Below, in pieces: positions 1 to 8,299 of a stretch of 34,045 bases of DNA. Position 1 is the stretch's first letter; every line of letters begins with the position of its first letter. Position numbers and translations under genes: made by a program. The stretch comes from a bacterium (GTDB lineage Bacteria > Margulisbacteria > Marinamargulisbacteria > CANKTL01): the NCBI GenBank assembly GCA_947486405.1, contig CANKTL010000005.1, positions 1 through 34,045 on the forward strand, in the 5' to 3' direction. The notes beneath the pieces were generated by a model, which was not told the DNA's origin, ran no database searches, and worked only from the letters and a program-made list of their open reading frames with translations.

Positions 1-491
1 AGCACCAATGCCGATTGATACTTCTTGTTTCTGTCTATTTTTTCCACACCAAAAGATTGGATAATGCCTGGATCCCCATTAAATAACCCCAGAATTTCAG
101 CCTCATGGAGCACTTCCAACGGATTTACCCCTCGCTGAAACTTAATGACAACGGTGTTTTCAACTCCATAATCACTCAATCGGCGCCCAAAAAAGAGATT
201 TTGATACTCAGGGTGAACTGTTCCTTTCGCAATCACGAACCGAGGTCCGTCTGCGAAACCCAAGCTAGTCTGAGACCCGCTTGCTTCTGTGATATCGAGG
301 TTGGCCAAGCTAAATCGATCAAAAAGACTCGCGGAACTAGAGCTGTCCGATCCACCTAAGCCCTCTGGCAATGGCGGAGAAGCCGAAGCGGAGGATGATG
401 GAGACGCCGAGTTGAATTTACTACCTATCGTTACTTGTCGGCCCCCCGGTTTTGACAGATCAAGTAGCGGCGGTAGGTCAAATCGAAACAT
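1..491 (-). CDS. Protein-kinase-like protein, N-terminal part (cut by window edge)
   Basis: An uninterrupted frame runs from an ATG at 491 off the left edge (163 codons seen). AGGA lies 9 nt before the ATG. Residues 1-80 are low-complexity and Ser/Pro/Gly-rich, probably disordered. From about residue 84 the sequence resembles a Ser/Thr protein kinase N-lobe: a VVIKF strand with the candidate ATP-binding Lys117, then LHEAEIL with the candidate alpha-C Glu130, then a GIIQSFGV stretch matching the usual HPNIV region. A classical glycine-rich loop (GxGxxG) is not evident. The C-lobe (HRD, DFG) is outside the window, so activity cannot be judged. The two plus-strand frames over this region look like shadows. 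The kinase assignment is from motif recognition only. Confidence 0.6.
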   Translation of the reverse strand, partial: MFRFDLPPLLDLSKPGGRQVTIGSKFNSASPSSSASASPPLPEGLGGSDSSSSASLFDRFSLANLDITEASGSQTSLGFADGPRFVIAKGTVHPEYQNLFFGRRLSDYGVENTVVIKFQRGVNPLEVLHEAEILGLFNGDPGIIQSFGVEKIDRNKKYQSALV

Positions 492-648
492 CTTTTCATT
501 TCCTAAAACAATAAAAAATAAGCCCCATATACTACGAAATTTCCTCGTAATTGTCGAATAAATCGTGTTGCTTGAGATAAAATTTAAGTTTTCCGTGCTT
601 TCGAGGTACACTTAAAGAAGTGAGCCCAAAACCCTGGAGGAAAACGAA

Positions 649-1053
649 ATGACTGTAAATTCCGAAATACTAAGTGACGATTTTTGGGTACGCGAACTAG
701 TTGTGTTATTGGAAAAAAGTGGATTCCATAGCATTAAAGCGGATTACCCGCACACTCCCTACGGCGCTCCTAAGCGAATTTATGATTCTGCGCCCATGAT
801 CACCGCAACTGATAAACGCGATCGGTTTTGCATCGTTGAAATCACTGATCAAATTCAATTCGAAACCTTGGCTTTTAAACAACGGTGGCAGGATTTCGCC
901 AAGTATGCGAATCATCACCACACCCAAATCTTGCTGTTTGTTCCCAAAGGCTTAGATGAAAAGGCCGCCAAAACGTGTAAAAAGTTTGGCATTGCAGAAC
1001 AGTTTTCTCGAATTAAAGGATTTTTAGAGCCTCAGGTTCAACCGACTGCCTAA
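649..1053 (+). CDS. Small uncharacterised protein, possible PD-(D/E)XK-like fold
   Basis: A 134-residue soluble protein with no signal peptide. The ATG is preceded by GGAGG at 8 nt spacing, the best Shine-Dalgarno in this part of the window. After an N-terminal helix (residues 10-25, WVRELVVLLEKSGF) come PMITATD, then RFCIVEIT (59-66), then an amphipathic RWQDFAKYA helix (79-87) and a LLFVPKG strand (95-101). The order alpha, beta with an acidic residue, beta with E-hydrophobic, then helix and a final strand is what divergent PD-(D/E)XK nuclease-like proteins look like, but the usual D-(D/E)XK signature is not clean: VEI replaces the E-x-K element. No function is assigned. It is transcribed toward purD, with an inverted repeat between them. 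Confidence 0.75.
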   Translation: MTVNSEILSDDFWVRELVVLLEKSGFHSIKADYPHTPYGAPKRIYDSAPMITATDKRDRFCIVEITDQIQFETLAFKQRWQDFAKYANHHHTQILLFVPKGLDEKAAKTCKKFGIAEQFSRIKGFLEPQVQPTA

Positions 1054-1054
1054 A

Positions 1055-1130
1055 GGGCAATGCGCCCGATGGTAAAAACCAGATGATTCTCCGTAATCAT
1101 TTGCCCTATATGGCGCGGGTTTTTACCATC
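1055..1130. repeat. Long-armed inverted repeat with nested hairpin between convergent genes
   Basis: A perfect 13-bp inverted repeat, GATGGTAAAAACC at 1068-1080 and its complement at 1118-1130, encloses a 37-nt loop. Inside the loop ATGATT (1083-1088) and AATCAT (1095-1100) can form a second hairpin. GGGCAA (1055-1060), just outside the left arm, is complementary to TTGCCC (1101-1106) inside the loop, so an alternative or pseudoknot pairing is possible. It lies between convergent genes and could end transcription from both sides, but neither arm is followed by a T-run. A small mobile or structured RNA element is an alternative. Confidence 0.6.
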
Positions 1131-1211
1131 CATAGCAGCGGGACCGGAGATCGTCGATGATTGCCAGTTCCCCCAGCTATTACTTCCCCCTACCGATTAC
1201 TTTTAAACCCG

Positions 1212-2483
1212 TTAGATGCCTTTTTTGCCGATGTCGCGTCGGAAGTGCATCCCCTCAAAATGGATCTCGCTAATAGCAGCGTAGGTTTTTTGAATGGCCG
1301 TGGCCAATGAGTGATCAGTGCCGACCACCCCCAAGACACGGCCGCCTTTGGTAATCAACTGGCCGTCCTGCAGCGTGGTCCCTGCTTGAATAACGTGAAC
1401 GTCGGGGTCACTTGTGCGGCTTATATCGCCGTCGATTGGCTTGCCTGATTCAATATCGCCGGGATAACCTTTCGCGGCCAGCACGACACATACCGCGGCA
1501 TCGTCCCGCCACTCGATGGGCTGCTGAATCAAGGTTTGGGTGACGATTGCGTTTAATATATCAATCAGGTCTGTTTTGAGCCGTGGCACCACAACTTGGG
1601 TTTCGGGATCGCCAAATCGTACATTAAATTCAATAACCTGAGGGACTTCATTATCAATCATGAGCCCTGCGTACACGATGCCCTTATAAGCGATATTCTC
1701 TTTGGCCAGTCCAGCTAGCAAGGGCGCAAGCACCTGTTCGTGAACCCGCTGTAAAACCTTAGGGGTGACGATTTTGGCCGGGGAATAAGCCCCCATGCCA
1801 CCGGTATTGGGTCCTGTATCGCCGTCAAACACCGCCTTATGGTCTTGGGCTGCGACCATAGGCACAATGGTTTTTCCATCAATAAAGGCCAAAATAGAGG
1901 CCTCTTCTCCTTTTAAAAAATCCTCAATGACGACTAACTTTCCTGCATCCTTGAATTTTTGATTCACTAACGCGTCCTTGAGTGCTGATTCTGCAGAATC
2001 AAAATCCGCGGCGACCGTTACGCCTTTGCCGGCCGCCAAGCCATCGGCCTTAATAACAATCGGAAAGTTGTTCTTTTCTTTGATGTAAGAAACGGCTTCT
2101 GCGTATTCGGTAAACGCCGCACTTTTGGCGGTAGGAATACCGTGACGAATCATAAACGCTTTCGACCAGTTTTTTGATCCTTCTAGCTGGGCGCCTGCCT
2201 GAGAGGGGCCCACGATTTTAAGGCCTTGTGATTCGAAGCGATCAACGATACCCGCCACCAACGGTCCTTCGGGCCCAACCAAGGTTATGTCGATAGATTC
2301 TGATTTCGCAAAGGCCAATAGGGCGGGGATATCACTTTCTGAAATTGGCACATTTTTACCGTATTGGGCTGTCCCAGGGTTACCGGGTGCAATAAATAGC
2401 TGAGTGAGTTTAGGACTGCTGGCGAGCTTACGCGCCAGAGCATGTTCGCGGCCACCTGATCCGATTAATAGTAGGCGTGTCAT
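1212..2483 (-). CDS. purD: Phosphoribosylamine--glycine ligase
   Basis: This GAR synthetase joins glycine to 5-phosphoribosylamine using ATP, the second step of cytosolic de novo purine synthesis. The protein is 423 residues, close to the usual 420-430. It has the N-terminal GSGGREHA motif (8-15), an ATP-grasp domain with GGMGAYSP, and the conserved EFNVRFGDPETQ segment that holds metal-binding residues. I chose ATG 2483 because it places LLLIGSGGREHA near the N-terminus, as in the family. A TTG ten codons upstream (2513) would add a non-conserved extension and has no ribosome site. The ATG itself also lacks a clear Shine-Dalgarno. It stands alone: no other pur gene is present. Downstream it faces the 649 gene across an inverted repeat. 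Confidence 0.96.
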   Translation of the reverse strand: MTRLLLIGSGGREHALARKLASSPKLTQLFIAPGNPGTAQYGKNVPISESDIPALLAFAKSESIDITLVGPEGPLVAGIVDRFESQGLKIVGPSQAGAQLEGSKNWSKAFMIRHGIPTAKSAAFTEYAEAVSYIKEKNNFPIVIKADGLAAGKGVTVAADFDSAESALKDALVNQKFKDAGKLVVIEDFLKGEEASILAFIDGKTIVPMVAAQDHKAVFDGDTGPNTGGMGAYSPAKIVTPKVLQRVHEQVLAPLLAGLAKENIAYKGIVYAGLMIDNEVPQVIEFNVRFGDPETQVVVPRLKTDLIDILNAIVTQTLIQQPIEWRDDAAVCVVLAAKGYPGDIESGKPIDGDISRTSDPDVHVIQAGTTLQDGQLITKGGRVLGVVGTDHSLATAIQKTYAAISEIHFEGMHFRRDIGKKGI

Positions 2484-2544
2484 AATAAAGTGCAACTTAG
2501 CATTCGTGTTCAAAACTGGTCAACAAATGGGCGCTAAGTGATGT

Positions 2545-2574
2545 TTGTTAATCATCACCTTTATGTGTTAAAAT
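2545..2574 (+). promoter_or_regulatory. Sigma70-type promoter for the AlbA_2 gene
   Basis: TTGTTA at 2545-2550 and TAAAAT at 2569-2574 are separated by 18 bp. The predicted transcription start near 2581 gives a leader of about 40 nt that includes the GAGGAG ribosome site at 2607-2612. It lies in the divergent spacer between purD and the AlbA_2 gene. Confidence 0.5.
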
Positions 2575-2619
2575 CGAATTATTACGGTTGGTTGCAGGTG
2601 AATTTTGAGGAGCACATTT

Positions 2620-3537
2620 ATGGCAAATGATTGGGCCTATATTCTAAAATTGATGCGTGAAGGGGAAACCGAGCAAGTCAAATTTTTTGGTCGTATGATT
2701 ACTGACCAACTATTGGGTGCCGCAATATCATCACTTGCTAATACCAGTGGCGGTCTTATTGTCATCGGTATCGATGTAATTAATTATCACCTTGTGGGGT
2801 CGCCGGTTGAATTAAACTGGATTCATAAAGCGGTTTTATCGCAATTGGAACCCCCTATTAACATCCGAATCGACCGCATTAAGCGAGATGAAAAAGAACT
2901 GATTATTATTCACGTGCCGTTGGGTGCGGACCCGCCGTACCGATTCCAATCACACACCTACGTGAGAGAAAAGAACGTCACTCGTGAGGCCACGTCGCAG
3001 GAGTTATCGGAACTTAAACCCCGTGCTTTTGCCAAAATTGCCAATCAATCTCATGAATTTTGGCTAGTCCATCCCCCTGAGGCATTGGATGAAAACCGGT
3101 CCGACGAACTCTCGGACTCAGTGATTGAGGAGCCCGTAGGTAGCCGCACGCCGTTATTGGTTGAGTTGGTCCCTGATGCACCAGAACCCGAATCAGAACC
3201 TGAATTGGACGCGGAATCCGAACTGGAATCAGAATCAGAGTCGCATCCCCTAGTAATCTCAGCAGGGCCGATTACCTTGAACTCACGCCAAAAGCAGGCG
3301 GTGTCGTTTTTAAAACTCAACGGTAGTATCAAAAATATGGAGTATCGGAATTTGTATCAGGTCTCTCATAAAACCGCCCACCTCGAGCTAGTCGATTTGG
3401 TTGCGCACGGGTATCTATTGACCCAAGGTAAGGGCCGAAGTACTTGCTACGTTCTGACTTCCTCCGCGCATGATTTAACGACGCCTGAGTCATTGCCTTC
3501 GTCGGTTGAATCCGCCGTGGTTCCTATCTCAGCGTAG
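2620..3537 (+). CDS. AlbA_2 (Schlafen-type) domain protein with acidic linker and winged helix
   Basis: A 305-residue cytosolic protein. Residues 10-120 resemble the AlbA_2 / Schlafen-type putative nucleic-acid-binding domain seen in many prokaryotic transcriptional regulators: EGETEQVKFF at the start, then an LANTSGGLIVIGID strand-loop, then a VREKNVTREAT segment. Residues 155-215 form a low-complexity acidic linker of Glu/Ser/Pro repeats (EPESEPELDAESELESESES). Residues 220-280 look like a winged-helix DNA-binding domain (SRQKQAVSFLKLNGSI, ending in GKGRSTCYVLT). The start is ATG 2620, placed by GAGGAG at 2607-2612; a TTG at 2605 overlaps that site and is not the start. It is probably a regulator, target unknown. 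Its last 14 bp overlap the 3' end of thiH on the other strand. Confidence 0.82.
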   Translation: MANDWAYILKLMREGETEQVKFFGRMITDQLLGAAISSLANTSGGLIVIGIDVINYHLVGSPVELNWIHKAVLSQLEPPINIRIDRIKRDEKELIIIHVPLGADPPYRFQSHTYVREKNVTREATSQELSELKPRAFAKIANQSHEFWLVHPPEALDENRSDELSDSVIEEPVGSRTPLLVELVPDAPEPESEPELDAESELESESESHPLVISAGPITLNSRQKQAVSFLKLNGSIKNMEYRNLYQVSHKTAHLELVDLVAHGYLLTQGKGRSTCYVLTSSAHDLTTPESLPSSVESAVVPISA

Positions 3538-4630
3538 CGTCCCAATCTTTGAATACAGGTTCGTATCCCACGGCTGTGAGATGCGACTGAATTGTGGCAA
3601 GTGGTCGGTGGTCGGTGGTTTCGAATTGCGCCTCTTCATCGAAGCCAGAGTATCCGCCAGGTGACGTCATGGATTCGGCCGACATCTGGGTGATTCCCAA
3701 TGGGAGTAAATGATCGCGAAACTCAGCCCGTTCTCGGGTTGAAAGGGAAATCCCGATATCGGGAAACATGAGCCTAAACGCCAGAATAAATTGGGTGACT
3801 TCAGCGTCGGAGATCAAATATTTAGGTGAGAAATCTTGAAACACTTTTGTGATTCGCGGAAAACTGATCCCCAACTTACTTTTCCAATAATGGCGATTTA
3901 AATACATGAGATGACTTGCAATTGATAATGCTTCATAGCGCCAATCGTAAAGGCCCAGTAGCGCGCCAATATTCATTTTTGGAAAACCGGCCTTGCCGCC
4001 ACGATCTGGCGTATCAAGCCGGTAGCCAAACTCCTTTTTTTTACCTGAAAGGTGATACTTGCTATACGAGTCAGGGTGATAGGTTTCTTGGTACACGGTC
4101 AAACTATCCGTTCCTGCGCCAATGAGGTGATGATAATCGATTTCTTCCATTGGCTGTACTTCGATCCCAATTGAAGAAAAATAGGGCGCCAAAATCTGGA
4201 CCGCATTTGCAATATACTCAGTGCCCACTTTTCGCTGGGCTTCGCCAGTGAGCACCAGAAGATGGCGAAATCCTTTACTAGCTAACAGGATGCCTTCGGC
4301 GCGTATTTCATCGGCATTCAGCGTGCGGCGTGGAAATTTGTTGGCGACGCTAAATCCACAATACGTACAGTTGTTACTGCATTCGTTCGAGAGATACATT
4401 GGAATAAACAGTTGCATAACCTTGCCAAACCGCTGGACCGTGAGCTGGTGGGCCCGCTGAGCCATCGTTTCAAGGTGACCTTGTGCCGCCGGGCTGATTA
4501 GCATCGAGAAACGGGCCAAATCGGTGCCGGTTGCGAAAATGGCCCGTTTTACATCGTCGCTTTGATAGGATGCCGATCGATCCTGCCAATAGGCCATTTC
4601 GTTGGGATCGAATTGCGTTGAAAAACTCAT
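3524..4630 (-). CDS. thiH: 2-iminoacetate synthase (tyrosine lyase)
   Basis: A radical-SAM enzyme that cleaves tyrosine to p-cresol and dehydroglycine, the glycine unit for the thiamine thiazole ring. The 368-residue protein has the CxxxCxxC cluster motif at Cys84, Cys88 and Cys91 ([12 protein letters not shown]) and the family's C-terminal segment with [12 protein letters not shown]. Its ATG overlaps the thiG stop in an ATGA arrangement, so the two are translationally coupled, which fits ThiG and ThiH acting together. The use of ThiH rather than the oxygen-dependent glycine oxidase ThiO is typical of organisms that can make thiamine anaerobically. The 3' end overlaps the AlbA_2 gene by 14 bp on the opposite strand. 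Confidence 0.96.
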   Translation of the reverse strand: MSFSTQFDPNEMAYWQDRSASYQSDDVKRAIFATGTDLARFSMLISPAAQGHLETMAQRAHQLTVQRFGKVMQLFIPMYLSNECSNNCTYCGFSVANKFPRRTLNADEIRAEGILLASKGFRHLLVLTGEAQRKVGTEYIANAVQILAPYFSSIGIEVQPMEEIDYHHLIGAGTDSLTVYQETYHPDSYSKYHLSGKKKEFGYRLDTPDRGGKAGFPKMNIGALLGLYDWRYEALSIASHLMYLNRHYWKSKLGISFPRITKVFQDFSPKYLISDAEVTQFILAFRLMFPDIGISLSTRERAEFRDHLLPLGITQMSAESMTSPGGYSGFDEEAQFETTDHRPLATIQSHLTAVGYEPVFKDWDATLR

Positions 4631-5406
4631 TTTCGGAGAAAGCCGGTGAGCGGTGAAGACGCTACCGCGTGTTGAGACACTGATGGCAAGCCAGACACAT
4701 AGGCCAATCTGCCGGCCTTTACCGCATCTTTAAATGCGATGGCCATCCCTATGGGATCTCTGGCCGTGGCGATGGCTGTGTTAACTAGCACTGCATCCGC
4801 ACCTAGCTCCATTGCGGCAGTGGCATCGCTGGGGGCACCTAGTCCGGCATCCACAATCACAGGAATAGTCGCCTGCGCAATAATGAGCTTTAAGAACGTG
4901 CGGGTCTCTAGCCCCAAGTTGGTACCAATGGGGGATCCGAGGGGCATCACTGACGCGCATCCCACTTCCTCGAGCCGCTTGGCCAATACAGGATCGGCAT
5001 GAATGTAGGGCATGACCACAAACCCGTCTTTCACCAATTGTTCGCACGCTATTAGGGTTTCGATGGGGTCTGGCATTAAATGGTTGGGTTCGGGCGAGAT
5101 TTCCACCTTTACCCAATTGGAAACATTCGCCTTTTGAGACAATTTTGCGATTCGAATTGCTTCAATCGCATTTCGTGCCCCAGATGTGTTGATCATAAAG
5201 ATATAGTCGGAGGGATTAATAATTGAGATAAAGGGATCATCCTGGGGGGCGTCTAAATTCACGCGACGTACGGATGTAGTGACGATTTGAGCAGCAGACG
5301 CCACAATAGAGTCTCGCATAAGATCATTAGATGCATATTTTCCGGTTCCCAAAATTAATCGGGACGAGAAGGCTTGTCCTGCAATCGTAAGTAACTCGTG
5401 TGTCAT
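4627..5406 (-). CDS. thiG: Thiazole synthase
   Basis: ThiG condenses 1-deoxy-D-xylulose 5-phosphate, dehydroglycine (from ThiH) and sulfur carried on ThiS thiocarboxylate to form the thiazole phosphate of thiamine. The 259-residue length is standard. Lys100 in NWVKVEIS is at the Schiff-base position, and [10 protein letters not shown] and [11 protein letters not shown] are the conserved phosphate-binding barrel loops. The start is ATG 5406. It heads a two-gene operon with thiH. ThiS, ThiF, ThiE, ThiC and a TPP riboswitch are not in the window: the upstream spacer is only 59 nt and is shared with a divergent gene, too short for a TPP aptamer. So the operon is not controlled by an adjacent THI box. 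Confidence 0.97.
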   Translation of the reverse strand: MTHELLTIAGQAFSSRLILGTGKYASNDLMRDSIVASAAQIVTTSVRRVNLDAPQDDPFISIINPSDYIFMINTSGARNAIEAIRIAKLSQKANVSNWVKVEISPEPNHLMPDPIETLIACEQLVKDGFVVMPYIHADPVLAKRLEEVGCASVMPLGSPIGTNLGLETRTFLKLIIAQATIPVIVDAGLGAPSDATAAMELGADAVLVNTAIATARDPIGMAIAFKDAVKAGRLAYVSGLPSVSQHAVASSPLTGFLRK

Positions 5407-5416
5407 TTCGCCTTCA

Positions 5417-5445
5417 ACTATATGGAATCTTCGTAGGCCCGTAAA
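5417..5445 (-). promoter_or_regulatory. Candidate thiG promoter
   Basis: Read on the minus strand, TTTACG (5445-5440) and TATAGT (5422-5417) are 17 bp apart. The -10 ends only 10 nt before the thiG ATG, so transcription would begin about 4 nt before the start codon. It abuts the divergent promoter of the 5466 gene. Confidence 0.4.
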
Positions 5446-5451
5446 GCTTGC

Positions 5452-5457
5452 TATAAT
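5452..5457 (+). promoter_or_regulatory. Perfect -10 hexamer placing a leaderless start
   Basis: TATAAT lies 8 nt before the ATG at 5466, so the predicted first transcribed base is at or next to the start codon. No Shine-Dalgarno is present, and the -35 region is weak. Confidence 0.45.
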
Positions 5458-5465
5458 TTGACTTA

Positions 5466-5915
5466 ATGCGGCGCTTATTAATTTTGACGCTTCTGATTCT
5501 GGTCACGGCGATCCCAGTGGGTGCGGCTGACGTTATCGCCTGGAACGGGGGATGGCCGAAACCATCGATCACTGTGAATGGTCAAATTTATTACTTAGAT
5601 CAAATCGACAGTGGTGGAATGAAGATACTCACGGACTTGTACCGTGATGACCCTGAGTTACTCCGATATTTAGAGAATGCTAAAACTAGAGGGAAATGGC
5701 AGGCCATCTTGGGTAGTGTGGGTACCGGCATGGTTGGCACAGACGTTGCCTTGATGTTAGTTAACATCGGGTCGGCCGGGACATTGTCGTTTGTAGGCGG
5801 AATTGTGTTGATCGGAATTCCCTATGTTTTTCCTTATTCCCACTATGACATTATTCGTCAAAGCGTTGATCTATATAACGAACGTCATAGAATTCCAGAA
5901 TTAACGAGTCGTTAG
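5466..5915 (+). CDS. Secreted or membrane protein of unknown function
   Basis: A 149-residue protein with a clear N-terminal signal ([20 protein letters not shown], cleavage probably near residue 20-21). Residues 24-45 are a short exported domain with a [14 protein letters not shown] stretch. Residues 80-120 are a glycine-rich hydrophobic hairpin ([16 protein letters not shown], then [12 protein letters not shown]) that probably crosses the membrane twice, followed by a short polar tail ([15 protein letters not shown]). I do not recognise the family. The gene has a perfect TATAAT 8 nt before the ATG and no ribosome site. Its 3' end overlaps comEC by 15 bp, and the two stop codons lie in a short palindrome (TAACGAGTCGTTA, 5902-5914). 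Confidence 0.75.
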   Translation: MRRLLILTLLILVTAIPVGAADVIAWNGGWPKPSITVNGQIYYLDQIDSGGMKILTDLYRDDPELLRYLENAKTRGKWQAILGSVGTGMVGTDVALMLVNIGSAGTLSFVGGIVLIGIPYVFPYSHYDIIRQSVDLYNERHRIPELTSR

Positions 5916-8225
5916 AATTTGGTATCCTTGTCCGTCCGTTTTGATCGTAATGGCCCCTGATCGGTCGGTGCGGTAAGTGAGGATATGCCTGGCATCGAGC
6001 CGTTGAATCGTCGCCGGACGGGGATGCCGGTATCGATTGAAACTACCGCAAGAAATCACCGCGATTTTTGGATTCACAGCGTCTAAAAAGGGGGCGCTGG
6101 ATGATGTTAGTGAGCCATGATGGCCGACTTTTAATACCAAAGACCGCAATTTTTTACCGTAGGCGTCAACCAACCATTGTTCTCGTTCATGTTCCAGGTC
6201 GCCTGTCAGTAATGCCGAAAATTTGTCTTTTTCCAGTTTCATTACAATCGAATTGTTGTTTTCGTTTTTATCTATGGGTAGTCCCTTGATCGGATGAAAT
6301 ACCGTAAGTTGGGTATTCCCATGCAGACGAATATGTCGAAATCCCATTTCATTTTGGTTAAGGCGATTTCGAATTTCCAAATAATGACTCAATATTTTTC
6401 GGTCTGAGCGCCGATTCACCAACAATGTGCCAATTGCAAATTGACCAGCTACTTCAGCCAATCCACCATAGTGGTCTTTATGCGTGTGGGTGACCACTGC
6501 CAAATCGATTCGGTTGGTACCTTTGGCGCGCAGGGTCTGGGCGATAACACGTCCGCCAAAAATACTGGGGTCCCCATTGGTTGGTGTAAACCGACTATCT
6601 CCAAAATCCACCATCACATACTGTCGGTATCCGATGTTAATGAGGGTAGCATCGCCTTGGCCAACGTCTAAAAAAGTTAGTTCCAGTGGCAACTCGGAAC
6701 CCAAGCTCGTCGAAAAATGCCAAATCAACCCAATACCTATGAAACCGGTGATGATTGTAAGCCGACGAGGAAGGGTTTTGGCCAACTCGCTACCTAACGA
6801 CAGAATGGCGATATAGTAAAACCCAATTAATAGCGACGGAGGCTGACGGATATAGGTGGGTACGGGCTGCAAATTACTAAAAAACAGCGCAATTTTCATG
6901 ATAGCGACCAATCCCAATAAACAGAATTCAAATAAAATTTGGGCAAAGGGGGCCCAGATCCAATACGAGAACGTGGCAATAAATCCGACAATGACCAGCC
7001 ATTCGGCGCCCAATACCACACAAAAATTGGCCGGGATGCTGACCCAGGAAATTTGGTTGAAGTTATAGATTGAAATGGGAATCGTGAGTAAAAAGGTGGC
7101 CAAGGTCGTCGTAAGAGTTGTGCGGATCCATCCCGGGATGCGAGGTGGGATTTTTTGGCCAATGGCAGGAGCCAGATATAGCAACGCAATCGTCGCCAAA
7201 AACGATAGTTGGGCGCCGATATCCAAAACGGCTTGAGGTCGAATCAAGATCAGAATGATGGCAGTGAGCGCGAGTTTGTTGGTCCAATGCGTGTTACGCA
7301 AATTAAGCGCAATAATCATTGATATTTCGGTGGTGACAATCGCCCTAAAAATGGAAGGGCCCCCGCCGGTTACAAAATAGAATCCCACATTGACCACTGT
7401 AATAACGGAAATCAACACCCGAGTGTTGGGAATCAAAGGACGCAGAGTTAGTGTTAAAAATCCGGAAATCAACGCCACCTGGGCACCAGACACGACCAAT
7501 AAATGAGTGAGACCCAGGGTTCGAAACATTTGGGAAATGTCCGCGGGCAGGGAAATGCCATAGTCGCCAAAAATGAAGCTACCTAGTAAATCGTCATAGG
7601 GGTGGGGAAGAGCTTTATGGTGGACGGCCGCTAAGTGTTGTCGAAATCTACTGGCTTGGGCAGGCAGATGCCACTGAGGCGCTTTTTGGACGAGAATGAG
7701 TTGTTCTGCTCGTACCGTGCCGACTATTTTGTTCAGTTTCAAATAGGAACGGTAATTGAATTCCCCGGGGTTTCGAACGGCCGGAACAGGTCGCCATTCG
7801 CCATCAATCTGAAACTGATCGCCATTTACAGGTAACGGATTTAGCGATGCTTTTGTGGTAACCAAAATGCGCTGGTTTTGAGGCGTCGTAGCTAAAATTC
7901 GAAGCCCCCATGGGTTACGATCTACAGAAATCACCCGAACTGTCGTATGAATGGAGCCTGAGCGATCAAATTGGGAAGCAGGCGCTGGCTCGTAAAGCCG
8001 AAGGATCGTGGTGATGATGATAATCACCGCAAATAAGATCCGCCATTGGCCAGGTGTGAATAGGGCCAGAATTACACATAGTATCGCGATGACACCGAAT
8101 CCAAGCTGTATTGAAAACATCGTCGATACTCCGACACAAATCAGTAAGAGTCCTGCGACCACGACCGAAAAATAGGTGTGGATGTATCTCTGCATGTGCT
8201 CAAATGATGTCGTAATAAAATTCAT
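5901..8225 (-). CDS. comEC: ComEC/Rec2 DNA-uptake channel protein
   Basis: An inner-membrane protein that carries single-stranded DNA into the cytoplasm during natural transformation. At 774 residues it has the full three-part architecture. First come N-terminal membrane helices (18-75) with a soluble DUF4131/OB-like region (90-180). Next is the Competence domain with several helices (about 210-500), including HLLVVSGAQVALIS at 241-254. Last is a C-terminal metallo-beta-lactamase-fold domain (about 515-770) with LTFLDVGQGD and the metal motif HTHKDH at 580-585, then KVGHHGS. The ATG at 8225 has AAGGA 14 nt upstream, which is long, so the Met at residue 11 is a possible alternative start. No other com genes are nearby. 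It suggests competence, but a lone comEC is not proof. Confidence 0.95.
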   Translation of the reverse strand: MNFITTSFEHMQRYIHTYFSVVVAGLLLICVGVSTMFSIQLGFGVIAILCVILALFTPGQWRILFAVIIIITTILRLYEPAPASQFDRSGSIHTTVRVISVDRNPWGLRILATTPQNQRILVTTKASLNPLPVNGDQFQIDGEWRPVPAVRNPGEFNYRSYLKLNKIVGTVRAEQLILVQKAPQWHLPAQASRFRQHLAAVHHKALPHPYDDLLGSFIFGDYGISLPADISQMFRTLGLTHLLVVSGAQVALISGFLTLTLRPLIPNTRVLISVITVVNVGFYFVTGGGPSIFRAIVTTEISMIIALNLRNTHWTNKLALTAIILILIRPQAVLDIGAQLSFLATIALLYLAPAIGQKIPPRIPGWIRTTLTTTLATFLLTIPISIYNFNQISWVSIPANFCVVLGAEWLVIVGFIATFSYWIWAPFAQILFEFCLLGLVAIMKIALFFSNLQPVPTYIRQPPSLLIGFYYIAILSLGSELAKTLPRRLTIITGFIGIGLIWHFSTSLGSELPLELTFLDVGQGDATLINIGYRQYVMVDFGDSRFTPTNGDPSIFGGRVIAQTLRAKGTNRIDLAVVTHTHKDHYGGLAEVAGQFAIGTLLVNRRSDRKILSHYLEIRNRLNQNEMGFRHIRLHGNTQLTVFHPIKGLPIDKNENNNSIVMKLEKDKFSALLTGDLEHEREQWLVDAYGKKLRSLVLKVGHHGSLTSSSAPFLDAVNPKIAVISCGSFNRYRHPRPATIQRLDARHILTYRTDRSGAITIKTDGQGYQILTTR

Positions 8226-8264
8226 TAATTATAAAATACATTCCTTTGTCTAAAATAAATGGAA

Positions 8265-8293
8265 TTGCAATTTGCGCCAAGTTTTCTTATATT
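8265..8293 (+). promoter_or_regulatory. psd promoter, leaderless arrangement
   Basis: TTGCAA (8265-8270) and TATATT (8288-8293) have exactly 17 bp between them. The -10 ends 6 nt before a GTG at 8300, so transcription should start at the G of the start codon. This promoter is the main reason for choosing GTG 8300 as the psd start. Confidence 0.55.
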
Positions 8294-8299
8294 GGCGTC

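Noticed and set aside
105-561. Two plus-strand frames at the left edge
   Set aside because: They lie opposite an open minus-strand frame with kinase motifs and a ribosome site; their own sequences are low-complexity and unlike any family.
2484-2513. TTG start for purD
   Set aside because: It adds ten residues not typical of PurD and has no ribosome site; ATG 2483 fits the family.
3051-3332. Minus-strand Ser/Asp/Gly-rich frame
   Set aside because: Reverse complement of the Glu/Ser repeat linker of the AlbA_2 protein; composition is a by-product of the repeat.
4739-5116. Frames on both strands inside thiG
   Set aside because: Both conflict with a fully conserved thiG; their sequences are Ala/Arg-rich shadows.
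8246-8299. TTG start for psd
   Set aside because: A well-spaced TTGCAA/TATATT promoter lies inside this stretch, so GTG 8300 is preferred.
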